Position numbers and translations under genes: made by a program
In this document: piece by piece, positions 1-14,565 of the stretch
Position numbering within the stretch: the first letter of the stretch is position 1
Layout: each line of letters begins with the position of its first letter
Notes under the pieces: model-generated
The model's database searches: none
What the model was told of the DNA's origin: nothing
Seen by the model: only the letters and a program-made list of their open reading frames with translations
NCBI GenBank assembly: GCA_008508345.1
Contig: QNGE01000124.1
Span: 142,108-206,107, forward strand
DNA: 64,000 nucleotides
From: Paragonimus westermani
Taxonomy: Eukaryota > Platyhelminthes > Trematoda > Plagiorchiida > Troglotrematidae
Reading direction: 5' to 3'

Positions 1-3000
1 GACTATTAAATGGGCTCCATTAATTAACCTGAATGGACAGCCGCAATGATGTTTAAGTGCCTTAAACCCAGCAGATGTTCGGAGCCCGGGATGTATTTTC
101 TTCCTAAAGCCTCCATGAAAGTATCCTGTGGATCGATTTTTTGCGTACACAGGTCACCTTAACACAAACTTGAGCAGTGGTTGGTCGCTATTTCAAGCGG
201 GTCGTTAAAAATGTTAGACAGTTGTGTCAACGTTTAAGTGAAACTTACCAGTGAATTAGAACAAATGTTTTGCTGGTTTCCAGGTTAATTAAGTTTTAAC
301 TATAATGGCAGAGACAATTTGAAGTGATATTAGTTGGAACATGTTTGAGACTGGTTCATCTGGTGTAGAGTGTTATGAGTGTGATGAGTGAAACTTTACC
401 AATAAAACAAATTACAAGTTGCTAGCAAGTTGTTTGGAAATTGCGAAGTGTTTCAGTTGGTTTACAGAACGATGTGCATAACGAGGTTGTTGGCTGAGTG
501 AATACAGTCGCTCCTAACCCGGTTGAACAGTTTACCGAACAAAGGCCCCCAAACTGTCTGCTTGTACAGAATTAACTGTGCCCCAAGTTAAAACTGCACT
601 CGATTACACAGCAGTCTTCAAAGGCATGTCACTTTCGGTGTCCTAGATCCACTTCCTTAATGCATAGTCCGAAATGAAAATTTTAATGGATCCCTTAAAA
701 AGTTCGCTCTCTTTGGTAATCCACTTACAGGGAAGTCCGTTAACTTGACGATCAGTTAAAAAAATAGCATTTTCCAGGAGAAAATGTGTATGTTTGTCAG
801 ACCGTCTTAGTTGGCTTGGATGGACTTAAAAACTAAGCGTGACCCAGAATTAAACGGCCGGATTCAACCTTATCTATAAAGTTCAGTAAATCCTTTAGTT
901 TTGTCCCATTCTCTAAGTGGTTCGCTTGGTTTGGTGAAACTTTCCTGTCAGACTCAAAGTTTAACAATGTCAATTTTCTGAGAGAACAAATTGACTTCGT
1001 GACATTACCTTATTGTCAATCATATCATTACCCAAAACAGCCGGGTACACGATTTTTTCAATAAAAAGTAATGAGCACCCATCAGATAATCCGAAAGAAA
1101 ATATTATACCACTTTACTAATTAATATGTGATTCAAACATAACAGTAACAATTGGACACGTTTACTAAGTGATTGTTTGTCATTACGCGCATCAAGAGAT
1201 ATCACGTGACATTATAAAGGATTCGTCACGGTCGGTACCTGTCAATCGGACTTTGTTATCAGTGAAGGTTTGGAAATTACATTACCTCTAACGAGTACGT
1301 TTATGCAATAAACAATGAACTGTAATATTAACCTCACATCAAATTTGGACAATTATTTGCAAATGTAGTGATAACTTGTTGAGTGGTTATCAACGAACGA
1401 ACAGAATAATGCGAGATTGTAAGTGACCTAAAGGATTGTAAGAGTCACGGTTGAGTTTAACATCCTAATTATTACAGAATGACGATACGGGTAAAGTGGG
1501 ACAGACATGTCTGAAGTCTATTTCGACTCTTCGGTTTTGGCGTTTAAGACTAGGTCGTGATTAATCTGTTTAATCTAGTCAACCGCGTTGCCCACTCTGG
1601 TATGGGCAACGCCGATTGAAGTCATACGAACTACTGATAACGATTAACAACAATACGGACAAAAACACTTGTACTTTAACTTAATACGATTCCGTCGCCA
1701 TCACAGTGCATGTATGGTAGCCAAAGCCTAATGCCATTGACATGGTGCAGGTCGACATGTAAGTTAACTAGTTGCTCTCTGTTACAATAGCCCTATATCA
1801 TTACTGTCGTTTTGCTTGCTCATTTTTAATGGAACGTTCTTCATCAAGAGTACTTTGAAAAATTTCCATCAACACTCAAAAATGTCTCCCTTCAACCCTA
1901 CACGATTCAAATAACGCCTCAAAACAGTGAGTTAAACATTGAATTGAAAACATTGAATTGTCAACATAAGCCTGTACCGATCAAAGTCACTAATACGCAA
2001 CTACATTAATTTCGGTTTAAAACGGTGTCTGAATTATTTGGTAGTACGCTCAGGCTATTAAAATGTGTACTCAAACATAAGAGTGCATGGCACTTAATGG
2101 GGAAAGTATGAGTAATCTGTGAACAAAGCCTGAAACGCCATGAAATGGACATGGTGTATATGCTCAAATGTTAGTTGACCTTCGTCACTGGGAACACGGA
2201 TACGGCGGGCAATAAGGAAGGTTGCAATTAACAAAGAAACGGCGACCTCTTATACCAAGTGAATTCAACCTCCATCCATCTAGCAAAATTCGATCTACTC
2301 CGCTGGATGGGTACAAAATGTATCAAATGACAAACAATTTCACCCGGGTTTCACTTGCCGAACTGCGAAAATACCAGCAGAGGACAACCATGTTACCGAC
2401 CACTGTCCTTGAATCACATGGAGGTGTTTGATTGAGATCCAAGTCCTGGTAAGATGTCCCCGGCTTAGACTCGCATAAATGAACGAAGTTTTGTCGTTAC
2501 TAACAGTCGAGTGCCACTCTATGGCGATCGATTCTAGGAGCACACACCTAATTATATTTCTGCTACCAGTTCAGGTTGTCTTTTTAATTCATTGTCACCC
2601 GATTAGTGAAAACAGCAGATTCGAAGCGTTGTTCCTTGAACAATGGCCATTGTGTAATGTTTACAACGTTAAGACTGAAACATTCCGAAAGAATTTATTT
2701 AGAGTTGCGGTAAAATCTCTCGTGACAAGTCTCATCTGAAGGGTCGATTTCTGTCCCCAGCCATATGCTTACTAGAGCTGAAACCGCATCATCATGGTTG
2801 TGTTGTGAGTATTCTTGGTTGAAACCACGGCATTTGAAGAAGGTGGCGTGATCGATCAACCGGGCGAATCACATGATAAAGAGTGCGCAAGGTTTTATCT
2901 AATATGAGAAACCAGCTGAGCCTTCATTTAATACCTTATTTACAATGAACAGACCACAACCATTTATTAAGAGCACCGTTAGCACCCAGCTGAAATAGAC

Positions 3001-6000
3001 TAAATCAGTTAAGTGATCGAGAAGCGTGTTTATCTGACACAATCTTTTAATAACAAGACGCAACATTTAGAATATTCAATAAGTAAAGAGAAAAAATTTC
3101 GCTGTTTTTCCAATGCAGTCAAATGCCTACAACATTTTATTTCCACAATTTCTCAGTTAGCTCCAGCTACTAGAAATCCATGCTTAGCACGCACACACAC
3201 ATCAACATTGAAATACTGGTACATACCTTGAAATATTAAATAAAAATTATCCGTCCGAAAGACCGCATCGCCAGCAAATCTCTGCTGTTATTAATTGCGC
3301 ATCTGTCTTGAAAAATGTGTTAACTAAACGACTGCGTTTCTTTTTACAAACCTTGCGAGCGATAAACAACCAGCATTCTTTCTTTGTATCGCACTCAAAA
3401 AGGCTTCTGTCCTTTGGATTATCTAGGATTTGTGACTACCAGGTTTGTAAGTGATTGGTTCATGTCTCTTTTGGTTTCTATCACATTTTTGCCGAATAAC
3501 TCACAACTATTTAAGTTTAGGGTTCTGCGCAAAATTTCACTCCCTACTGAAATCAACAAACAGAAGCTACACACTGCTTCAATCAACAGATTTCTGACAA
3601 AATCAAGCTATATTAAGGCAGAGAAGTATGGCGTATAGAAACACTGAGAGGTCTTGTGTCGCTGCCACTTCAGTTAATCTTCCGATCATAAAGAAAACTA
3701 GCAGGTTTAAAAAACTTTCTTATGGTGGTCACAAAATTAATGAGAGCCTAATGGATGACAACAACTGAGAGGAAGAGGAACATGGTAGAGAATTGAGTTA
3801 TGAATAGGTAAACAATAAAACGCAGAAGAAATTGCCCAGTAAAAACTTGCAGGGCTGTTGCGAGACTTTTCATAGGTTCAGTTATCCTTCATTTTCCGAA
3901 TACATTTCCGGTTGGCATCTGATAAACTCAAGCCTCAATACTATCGTCCCCAATCTCTGCGATCAAGTTTGAAGGCAGTCTGCTCTAACTGATCGATTTA
4001 TTTTTATGTGCAGATTATTTTCTATTTCTATTTCTTGTGGGCATTTTATTCTGAAGTCAAATCAAGTCGAATAGTGTAAGTAAGAATTTTCGCACCATTT
4101 TTGTATACAGTTCGTAATGAGTGATTTGATCTTGTGATGTAATACGAAGACATATGCACACTTTCTCTTCATGTAATTATTTGACGAGGGCACACGGATC
4201 AAGCACATATTTTGCGTTACTTCGTCACAGCTTCCACCATTCGTTGGTAAATTACATACAGCTATTTGTTTCTTCGACAGTGGTAATTAGATGTCCTATG
4301 GCAATCATTCCGAATACAAATTTATATTTTTCATGTGTTCCAACCGTTGATTGCTTTAACCGTTCTGGTTCTAATAGCGATTTGTTCCGCATTCATTCTT
4401 TCTTTCATCGCTGACAGAGAAAGTGGATACGTTCAATTTCTTAGGCAATTCAAGCGAAAAGAAATTAGTCTGAACTTTCGCGACATAATCTGTCTCCGAT
4501 AGTTGTATCTGGTGACCGTTTGACTGGTTCGGCTGTCAATTCACTGAGCCCGTTAACACATCGAACATCGGCCAGAAGAACAACACAATTTTCATGTGGA
4601 AGTAACCAGCACCAGACTCCGTTCCAAAATCAAACGGGATCGTACTGACTGGGAGTTGAACGTTAGGTATTACAAACACTTCGCACATATCCCCGTCCGT
4701 ACAGAATTAATATTTGATCAAACTTTGTCTAGTTGAAGGATTTTGTATAAGCAAAAGTTTGAAGATTAGAAAAGGTCCTTTAACCGTGATTTCGATCGAC
4801 TTCAGTCGCTTACATGTGTTTGAAGATTTCTCACAGTCGATCCAACAATTTGTGAGACTGAGTTAGAGTTCAGACGAGTTAAATCTGTGTATTTCTTTGT
4901 TTGCACAATGTTCACTCAGCAGTATGTCTTCTCCAAATCTCTGTAAAATCACATTCACGTTGTCCTCAACGTTCGTGCAAAGTCTCACACATCACACTGC
5001 TAGCTTGGTAGTTTCTATTACGTAGTACCACAGTCAACGCAAGTGACTCAATTGACCTTCGGCCAGGGTGAGTTTGATCTGTATACACAGCTTGTACAAT
5101 TGACGAACTAACGTGTACTGTTGTGTGTTTGTGTGTAAAACATTGACCAGTCTGGTAGTGTTTTCAGTTTGTTAATTCGTGCTCTCCACTAGAGTGTGAG
5201 TTCTCAAAATGTAGTGAAAAGAAAACTGGATGACACTGGTTTATGGAATTTACACGGCTATGCTAGACAACCGAAAACTGCAATGCACCATCAGAAAACC
5301 ACAACATTATCCAGCATGCCATAGTGATAATCTTACGAAGGTGATTAGGCCAGACCTCCGGCTATTCTCGAAAATGAAGGAAGTGTGCAATGTTTGAATA
5401 TGGCCAACAAAAAGCATAAAACTTGTTCAACGTTAGATTTTCAGGTTCGCTGCAACAATAATAACGATCTAAACTAACGGTAATGATTGAGTCAGCATGA
5501 AGTACCAAAAACTCAAAGGCTAGTGGCTTCAACTGAAAGTTTATTGAGGAAAACATTGCACACCATGAGAAATCTTCTCATTACTTTCAAGTGATTCTGA
5601 TTGTATGTGCTGGTTACCTTCGTTATCGTTCAGCTGACTAGTATCGATTGGGGTTATCATTCTGGCTTTGTGCACTCGTCCACGATGTTTCAGATGCAAA
5701 GTAATGACACTCTGGCCTTCAACTTTCGCGAATCAGTGGTGAAGTTAACGTTGTTCACGTGCAGACCATTTGACACTCAGCGACAGTAGTAATCGTCAAG
5801 TTTAAGAATAACTGCTAAGAAATTCGTTCAGTTAGGTGCACGTTTAGGCAACACATCGTGGCCGTTCACACATAAAAGGCGCTACACAATAATAATCCAT
5901 AAAAGACGCGCGCCTACTGTAATAGGATTGCTGACGTAATGCAAGCGATTTGTTTGCTCACAAATGAAACCCGATGAACTAGTAATTATGTGTAGTTGCG

Positions 6001-8799
6001 AGAAGTAACGGACTGCTCTTGCAAATTTGAAAAACGTTGATAGGTTAATGGATGATATCTTTTATAAGAGTGATTCATTCAACTTCTTCAGTTAGAACAT
6101 TCGGGATTATGGCAGTTTCATCGGTTCTTCCAGAGGCAAGTAGATTTTAGACAGTTTGGAGTTTTCAGTAAAGTACATTGTAGAATAACAACCGAACTAT
6201 TATGACTAACAAAGATCGGAATGTTGCATATTTCATAAGGTTCCAAGTAAAACTTTAGTTGTGGAATACCAACGGAGGAGAGGGAGGATGAAAGAATGTG
6301 TGCACACGGTTTCTTGTAGCTACCGCAGTGATAAGAAGCTGACCATTATTTGTGTTTTCAAACCTGTCCCAAGCTGATGACGTCCGTCTGTAACCTCCAA
6401 AAACTGAAATCGTTTGTTACCTTTCGCATGAACGGTACCCTTGAAGACGTCCGTGTGATATACGTCGTGCGACAGACCAATCACAGCTGTTTGTATTGCT
6501 TGACTTAACAGGATGAGATCCGCATGCCATATGACATTGTATTTGGTTGTGCGAATGACAAGATGTATTGCTGTCTTATCAACATATGTGTATTCATACA
6601 TGCAGTGGTATTCGCAGCTAATATTTAATGTGACAATTAATCGTTCATGGTTGGCCAAAACCTATTGATTTTGTAGAAGCTAAAGCGGAAAGAGACAAAA
6701 TGAAATGATTCACAGGATTTAAGGGTCTCTTAGCCTGTGTAGTTAACTGATGGTATCAGAAGACTACGAGATGCGATAGTGTGCGTTTCTTTGCGGCTAA
6801 ACATCATTCTTACATAACATAAAAAACACAAGTCAGCAGCATAGAACTCTGTAACTACTAATAGGGCGATACACTGAGAAACAAGGGGATGTTGTAACCT
6901 TCAGACACCAGGTATCCCTCGGTAAGTTTTTGAGGACGCATTTAACCAGGCTGAGAAGTAACCTGAGATTCAGAGATCTGGGAATGTAAGGGTCAGAAAG
7001 AGTTTTATAACATTTAATTTTTAAGCATACCTTGCTTAATCTTGTCAACTTATCGAGCACCCGACCAGTAGCTGCACACCGATAATGATGATGACCACAT
7101 CTGGTTTGACAGCCTATAGGAGACTGCGTTGTTGATACAATCTCAGATTTTGCTAAGGCTGTGTTCTGGCCTCGCGAAATCGCAATATACCGAGGTGAGT
7201 AAAGGTGAATACGGTGTGACCGTTGCTTGTGTTGGTTTAAGACTTCAAATTTTGTTTGATATTTTCCCCACCGCAGTTATTCCACCGCTCGTTCACACAT
7301 GAGAGCGCCAACCTCTCCAGTTATTTGGCGGTAGTTGTGGTTCTTTTCCAAAGGTCCCTTTGTGGTGCCAACAGCCTTGATGTCACGTTTGTGCTCATCT
7401 GGGTGGCGCAAGACATCTTCCCTAATGTTTGAATCGAGTAGTCAGCTTACCCCGTAGTATGTCTTCGGTGCCCCGGTTGTCTTTCCTTTGGAATGTATGT
7501 AACTCTGATTGAACAAACCGAATATAACTGGGACACCATTTATATACGTGATACCTCTGTTTCATACTAAGCCTCCTTATTTGATGTCAAGGAGATGTTC
7601 TAGGCAGCAATGATGCAGTGCCTACAGCTAACGCTTGTGGTTCGTGCACAGTGTTTGTTCCACACTATCGTGCAGAATTTTCCTGATTACAACATCTTGG
7701 TACACCTTACTCTCCACCTTAGTAGCCATTACAGTTTCCACATACCGCCAAGAAGAAGAAAGACATTACTGACGTCATCTTTTGTATACGCTGGATAACT
7801 CAGCATTGAGGCAGGTTTGATTAAGAGTTTGACGGACTCACTCTTGTGAAAAACTAATCAATTCACTGTTTATGTAAAGCCTGACATAACAGACAATACA
7901 GAGGCGGATCTGTTCAGCGTCGCTTTACGATATGACATCTAAAATGAATAGACACTCTCACTGTTACATCTTCCGCTAATCACTGAGTTCTTCGTTCACT
8001 GTTGTACAGATTAGATAACGGTTTGTGATGTTGCATGTGCGACTGATGTCAGTCAATGCCAGAGGCCGGTTTCTCACAAGGTGACGTATAAATACGCGTG
8101 TGTTCTTGTTCAGAGATTGAAAGCTGGTTATAACAACCAGACAGAGGTCTACTCCTCATTAATTTATCGGGACATTCGAAGTCCCGAATTCTGACTACTA
8201 TAACTGTATCGTAATTTCAAGGGTGTGTCCATCACTACAAACACTAAATGATATACTATTAAATCCTTTATCAACAATTCTTGAGCGGATTTAAATTTCA
8301 ACGTTGTTTTGGGCGAAACATTTGGCTTTCTGTTGGGGTAATATATTCACCCTGAGGAACTTAGTAGGACATCTGATTTGGGACAGCAACACGTGTAGAT
8401 AGACGACAAGGCTTTCGTTACGGCATTGAAGGCGATGTGCATGGGTTTTTTATTGCAACTTTCGTCAGACACATTAATCAAAACAACACAACAGCGTAAA
8501 CATGTAATCGAAATAGCCTACTTGTGTCTACCACGCCCGTCCTCTCCTCGTTGATAGTTGGATGTCAGTACGCTGTTAACCTCCCACTCCGAGATGGCCG
8601 TTGGTTTCTCAGCCATGTACGTCGCACAGCACCATGATTTATGTCAGTTATCCGATGTATTGCCCTAGTCAGCAAAACTGACTGAACATCGAGATAGGTA
8701 AAATCCCGTTCAAGTCTGCTCATTAAATTTATTGAGTGTACAAAATCATGTTCAAACACCAGACACCCAAAATTTGCCTCGGATAGTTAAAGCGGAAGC
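1..8799. other. Region with no recognised gene
   Basis: I see no recognisable protein, RNA gene or recent mobile element here. Short ORFs of up to 112 codons exist on both strands, the longest at 6320-6658 on the minus strand. None has a recognisable motif and their lengths are expected by chance. The first 2.2 kb lacks even these. Old, unrecognisable repeat relics are possible. Confidence 0.6.
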
Positions 8800-8960
8800 G
8801 ACTCAACTACCGCACACTTCCTTGATAGAGTGCCCAGATTGCTCTGCTACACAACCTTGTAGACAACTGCGGTAAACAAGTAGTCTCTTCCGTCCTTAGA
8901 CTGTGGATCCTTCAGGCATGTCTTTTAAGATAACACGATTGGAAAATTGCCCTAAAAACG
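8800..8960 (-). mobile_element. Decayed fragment of family-2 non-LTR retrotransposon
   Basis: Read on the plus strand, positions about 8895-8935 resemble 32030-32075 (the sequence reading 'agactgtgg.tccttc..gcatgtctt'). That segment is the antisense of the C-terminal part of the family-2 reverse transcriptase ORF. The minus-strand translation keeps fragments of the family pattern 'VYRS...GSES' with frame breaks and stops. It is an old, short, non-functional piece. The call rests on about 40-100 bp of weak similarity seen by eye. Confidence 0.4.
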
Positions 8961-11900
8961 CGCGTTCACCGCCAGCGGTTGTTTCCGAACTGTCTGATCG
9001 TCCTTCAAACCAACGCCTGGTCAAAAGTGAAGGTAAATGAGTATTTGGTGACTTCTTCTCAGAAGTTATTTTGTGTCATCCAATTACTTTAGCAGGCTAA
9101 TACAGGTACCTGTCAGAGTGTCTGCACCGCATCCAGTTGTGCGCGCGAAACGGTAGAGGCTGTATCCACGAGTATGTAGTACACTGGATGGATGGAGCTA
9201 AACTCGCTCAAGCGAACCCTAGAATTTCTTGTATTATCGTCTGGCAGGATAGTCTTGCATGAAAATCCCCCCACTTTTTCATCACTCATCCCTCCTGCCG
9301 CTCAGTTGTTCCGTCTGTTGACTATGAGAGTTATGAGAAGATGTATTCTTGTGAAACATGCTGAGGACTAAAGTGAAAAACGCTTCGTTATTTTTTCTCT
9401 CCGAGACGGGTGCAATATCAGTTTCGAATGTGAGTCAGTTCGAAAGTTTCGGACACTGGTTAACACTTGCTTTAGTAGCTGTATACTCTTTGGGGTTTTG
9501 CTCCATACTGTCAGGATTCGCGAACTTGGAACCTGGAACATAAACTTCGTCGTTGTGTTACCCGATTGCATAACGTTCAAGCTCCAGAGCCGACAGATCC
9601 ATTTACAATAAACGGATTCAGGAAAATGAATCAACAATTTGATCCTAGTCAGCCTACTCTCCGGTGCAATATTCAGTCTTGTGCATCACCTGCATGTTAC
9701 TTACTTCGCGGATGTCGTTCCGTCGCGTGATTAAATAACCAATCTAACCTCACAACTCATGAATGAAAGTCGCGTTACTGTACGTATCCAGCTAGAAATA
9801 GGCGTTTGTTAGACCTAACTGGCGGGTGTCACACGTGTAAATTTATCGTAATCAGTCACAGCGATACTCAGCTAAGCCCCAAAGTTGCGTCCAACCCGTT
9901 GGTTGAAACAACTTGAAAAAACGATCGCTCACTCACCGGCGCCGAGGAAATTTGGACTAAAAGCTGACCCTAGAACTGATAACTTGTATGGTCGATATGA
10001 CACGTGTTTGGGTCATAAACTGACAATAACCAAGTTTTAAGAGCATGGACAAAAGTTGAAGGCTGATACTGCACACTTCTCTACTCATCAAAGAACTCAC
10101 ATGATCAGTTGCCACAAAATAGATACCGCGCTCAACGAACCTTTTGCTGAAAAACCAAACTGGGACGGGATAATTCCAGCACTTGTTTCCCGAAACATAC
10201 GTGGACGAGATGAAAACCGTAGTGACTCAGTTCTATCAATCTCAAAGCTTTGTAACCCGTCGGCCGTCCGATAATACAGTAATCTAGCAACAAACACATT
10301 CTACTCCCTAACACACTGCATCTTGCTTCCACAGGCATGGTTCATATTGGTCTGAGGAACCCCATACGAGAACTCTGATTCCAAAATGTAACGAACGTAT
10401 CATCAAAGTACGAGGTCTTCTCCGCAGTTCTGCCCTTCAACCAAATACTCAACCGTCTGATTCATTTGGCACCGACAGCTGACTAAGTCTGGGGCAGCAG
10501 TTAGTAGGATAGTGATGCCTGATTCCGACTATCGCTGCGCACAGTAGCTACGACAAAAATTACATCAAACTTCTGAGTGGCACCATATTAGACAGTATGC
10601 TTACGATCACGATTTGTAGGTGCAACTGTTTGTCCTGGCTGTTTCCCTTCGATCTTTTTGACACTGTAGAACCTTACTGGACCGAACCTCAAGTCAACTT
10701 TCGAAATGTACACAACAAACCAGCCTAACCAACAATCCCGGATAGATTAGTGAATCAGTAAAGAACCCCACATATGAAAGCAAGCATACGCTCACAGCTC
10801 ATTTCAGCACGTCAGCAACCAAAGTAGCCTGGCACTGAATAACACGGTTTTCTGTTGATATGTGGCTGGTTACCGTATGTTAATGATCACTGTCTTTGTG
10901 AACCAAAGAAGTCTGCCAGTTGGTTATGCAACACTTATGAAGGACTAGTTACAAGTTAACTTGAGGTCAACAAGTCGACAGAAACGGGCTGGCTCACTAA
11001 TTCCTCTGAATGAAAAAACGGATCACATGTGAGTGGTCTTCAAGCCGATTCACTCCTTAAACAACCAATTTCTACTTAAAATCAGTTATTCTATCGGTAG
11101 TGCTTATTCTAACCGTAATTCTCCTCAATTTCACTACAGTGTAATCTGGACTGACGGAGATTTTTTGAGTGAAACATACATACGAACGCGAGTATCTCTT
11201 GTGATCCCACCGTTTATGACGATTACCCAATAAGTGAGCGCAATACAAAATGAAATCCACCAAGATTTTTTGTTATGTGCAAGTCTTGTAGAATTCATAA
11301 AAGTGTACTTTGCAAACAAATGTTTCACGCAGTTCTCTTCAGGTTTATACCACTGAATGGACATACATCGAACGAAAAGTTAAGTAGTAACTGGAAACAC
11401 TTTTTGAATTTATGGTGGAATAGTTATAGTATAGTTTATTGAAAAAATCGACTACCTCGTTATTCTTGCCAGTCACCAGGAAAGCATAGTTTACGATTGA
11501 GTTTCTGAAGTTCCATCGAAATTGCCTACTGTCCGTACTACATAGTCGTCTAGTTTGAGTCTGGCATTTATAGTGAAACTACTGGCAAATGAGTTGTCCA
11601 GGTTTGCTTTCGAATGTTTCGTCTCACTGAAACACCGCAAACTTTGAGCACAAATTCTACCAGCCTGTGAACAGATTCAGATCTCCTGTTAGCCTGTCCA
11701 ATACTGACATTAAAACAGAAAGCAAGCTTTATTGGCGTGACATTCTCGATTAATTTTTGGAATGATTACGTGTTAATTCATAACCAAGTGTTTATAAAAA
11801 CCAGAGCAATTCTTACTTGCTTCCTGATAGGGTGAAAAAATCATGAAGGATGGGTGGAATAAAGAATCTGGAAATAAAACTTACTAAACCGGATGTTCAA

Positions 11901-14222
11901 ATTGGGCGTAGCCGTGGCCGTCTTAAAAGACCGACCGATAAGACAAACGCTCGTTTCTTCTGTACGTGTTTGCTAACGACGGATCGTGACCTGAATAGGT
12001 CCAAGCTACTACGTTTTTAAATATCTCTTTTATTCACAGATAAAGTGAAATAATTCACGACCCGTTCCGCCCGTCAGTTAGGTTGAATCGTGACCTAAGG
12101 GCGTGAGATAAGAAGCATTACGGTGTGAACATTTGGAATAAGGTGGTTATTTGCTCTAACGTAAATCTGTCAGATTTTCAGAGACCACCTCTGTTTCTTC
12201 AATGTTATTTCACAGAAGCCGCAGTCGCTCACTTCCTGTACGACCCTATGCCGAACCAATCATCCAGTCTGGTCCTCAGAGTCAAGTTTCGAAATTCTCA
12301 TCTGATAATTCGGGTTATGTCAAATATTATTGGTTTGGCCTATCGCAGCTTTAGAAAGTTCTCAAGAATAACTGAAGGTTCACTTTCCGTTTATGAACGC
12401 CCGTCTTCTTTCTAATACTGGGCAGTGAAAATGGCATCGAAGGGAACATAAAACGAAATGATTGGACAACATCTACTGTCCTTGAACCGGTGATATGATC
12501 ACTTTGCTTACACCATGACGGAAGCATTGGACATCAAGCTTAAAGTAACAGAACAAACCATTGACTGAAGTGTTACTATTGTTCATACAAAATATGGCGT
12601 CAACCAAAACGAATTTGTGGGGATTGTGATGTGACTACACTGGTGGCCTCGAACTACTTGACAGGCTGACTGGTGCGTTGTTCCCTATACACGCAGAACT
12701 AGACAATGGCTTTCCTCTTCCGTTTTAGCTAAATGGTACCAGTTTGGGAAGTAACCATCAACTAAGGACAACTTACCAAGATGATATCTTTCTTGTTTGT
12801 AGATTCAAATTTTACGCTTGCTGAACTGCACCACTTAGACTGAAAGCTGTAGCGTACAAGATAGCTATTTGCATAAAACGTAGATGATATTGTTTATTGT
12901 GTGCACATTAAAGACCATATGCTTTTGAGATTGTTCGAACAGGTTCCCTATCCTTGTTGACGTGCATTTCTGGTTCCATTTGAAAAGCATACTTCGACTG
13001 AACAATCTCCTTCAGCAAGTAAATTTGCCAGTCTACATAGTAGAACGTTGTAACAAAGCTCCCGTTGCCAGAAACCTAAATAACTTTTCAAGGCGCATCA
13101 ATGGTTAGTAGATATTCTTTTTCTCCAACACATTTCGGACCAACCATACTACTGAGTTTCTGAATACTAGCAATTTCTCGGGCACTCGGCAACTCGTAAT
13201 TTGCAACTGGATCTTCATCCATGTTCCCTAGCTTTCCTGTTTCGACGGTTATGTCACTTTCAAAACATATATCCAAGGAAAAAATTAGTGCGATGTTTCC
13301 AATGTCTTCTCCATAAAACTCTGTGGAGAGGAAAATCAACATCTTAGAATATTTTGCATAACCCATAGAAGTTTTGGATGCGTCCCTAATCTGTTTTGTC
13401 CAAAACTTACCTCAGAAATACTTATTTTGAAGAATTGTAACTCTTCTTGTCAACTGTCACATAGGCAAACCCGAATCGCTATTCGCTCAGTCTTATTTTG
13501 AGGACGTTTCTAATTCCCCGAACAAGTGACTGCACTCGTTTTGTCCTGGCCGGGTGAAAAAAACATCAGCTTGGCTGTGATATCACCGCTCTTGGGAAAA
13601 CAAGGCTCTAGACAGAAATCCCAATAACAGGAAATACGCTTCACCATATGCCTGTGATCCAGCTTAGGAATCTAGCTGCTATGAAGTCTTCCTGCTGAAC
13701 ACTTTCGTGTCTTAGATGAGTGACGGACACAGTGGGACTATTTTGTGGTTTGGTTTGTACTTGTGTGGTGTAAGAGTTACATCGAAAACATGTCTGAGCT
13801 ATTGGAGAACTGGCGCTGCTACATAGGCTTAGCCCAAACATTTAATGCGGAGGAAGTGTTGGCAAACAATAGGTACAGTAGAAGACGAAGATACTATAAA
13901 AGTTTTAGAACAAACATGGATTAAAAGTGGGAAAGGGCTGTAGTGTAAGTAAACGAAACACTTGTGGCCGTTTACAGTAACTCCTACCGTCACCAGCCAG
14001 CTCCATCATAGTAGATAGGCTGGTAAAACAACACTTCACCTCAAGATAAATACCGCCATCACACTGAGCAGATCTCCGTTTCCTTGGTTTCTCAGCTTGA
14101 AATTTCTCTCTCCTTTGGCTTCATCTGTAATGCAGACATCTAAACAGACTTGATTTAGACAGTGTGTTGATAACTGTCATGATTGCCTCACTTTGAGTTG
14201 GATTGAGCAAACAGGTTTAAAC
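8961..14222. other. Region with no recognised gene; one candidate exon
   Basis: No recognisable gene or repeat was found apart from the candidate terminal exon at 13088-13320, listed separately. Short ORFs are at chance length. Confidence 0.5.
13088..13320 (-). CDS. Possible terminal exon of an unidentified gene
   Basis: On the minus strand a strong splice-acceptor-like sequence (pyrimidine run ending in CTCTCCACAG at 13321) opens a frame that runs 77 codons to a TGA at 13088. The predicted peptide starts near FYGEDIGNIALIF and ends in EKEYLLTIDAP. It is mildly acidic and has no motif I recognise. No upstream exon could be assigned. The frame length alone is within chance expectation, so the splice signal is the only positive support. 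Confidence 0.22.
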
Positions 14223-14259
14223 ACAAATAGAATCTCCAGCCAGCCCCTTTCGAAAAGAA

Positions 14260-14304
14260 GCACTAGACTCGAGTTTCGCTCTCATTAGAGCTCGTCAGTA
14301 GTGC
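14260..14304 (-). ncRNA. Hammerhead ribozyme, type I, intact core
   Basis: Read on the minus strand: stem I GCACTA/TAGTGC (6 bp), core CTGACGA, stem II GCTCT/AGAGC with an AATG loop (5 bp), GAAA, then palindromic stem III ACTCGAGT ending in U16.1. Cleavage is predicted after the C of GTC. All invariant core positions are present; position 7 is C, which is tolerated. Stem III has essentially no loop, a form known in PLE-type and newt hammerheads that favours dimeric folding. Confidence 0.85.
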
Positions 14305-14366
14305 ATATCCTTACCACGGCCGGGATTTGAACTCCGGCCATTCCAATCATGAGGCAACCGTGTTAA

Positions 14367-14377
14367 CCACTGCGCCA
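14367..14377 (-). promoter_or_regulatory. RNA polymerase III A box of the repeat
   Basis: TGGCGCAGTGG on the minus strand matches the tRNA A-box pattern TRGCNNAGYNGG. The B box is 32 bp downstream at 14323-14334 (GAGTTCAAATCC, one mismatch to GGTTCAAATCC). Confidence 0.7.
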
Positions 14378-14397
14378 TTGACCTCACATTAGGCACG

Positions 14398-14507
14398 NNN
14401 NNNNNNNNNNNNNNNNNNNNNNNNNNNNNNNNNNNNNNNNNNNNNNNNNNNNNNNNNNNNNNNNNNNNNNNNNNNNNNNNNNNNNNNNNNNNNNNNNNNN
14501 NNNNNNN
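14398..14507. other. Assembly gap (110 N)
   Basis: This run of N lies at the centre of the inverted pair of ribozyme repeats, so the missing sequence is probably the turn of a palindrome. The true length is unknown. Confidence 0.99.
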
Positions 14508-14565
14508 CACGGTTGCCTCATGATTGGAATGGCCGGAGTTCAAATCCCGGCCGTGGCAAGGATAT

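Noticed and set aside
6370..6410. CTGATGA followed by GAAA on the plus strand near 6375
   Set aside because: The spacing is too long and no stem II or stem III forms.
6320..6658. 112-codon minus-strand ORF starting with ATG
   Set aside because: No recognised motif, and several ORFs of this size are expected by chance.
8565..8759. Minus-strand ORF possibly continuing the family-2 relic at 8.8 kb
   Set aside because: The translation does not match the C-terminal part of family 2 in any clear way.
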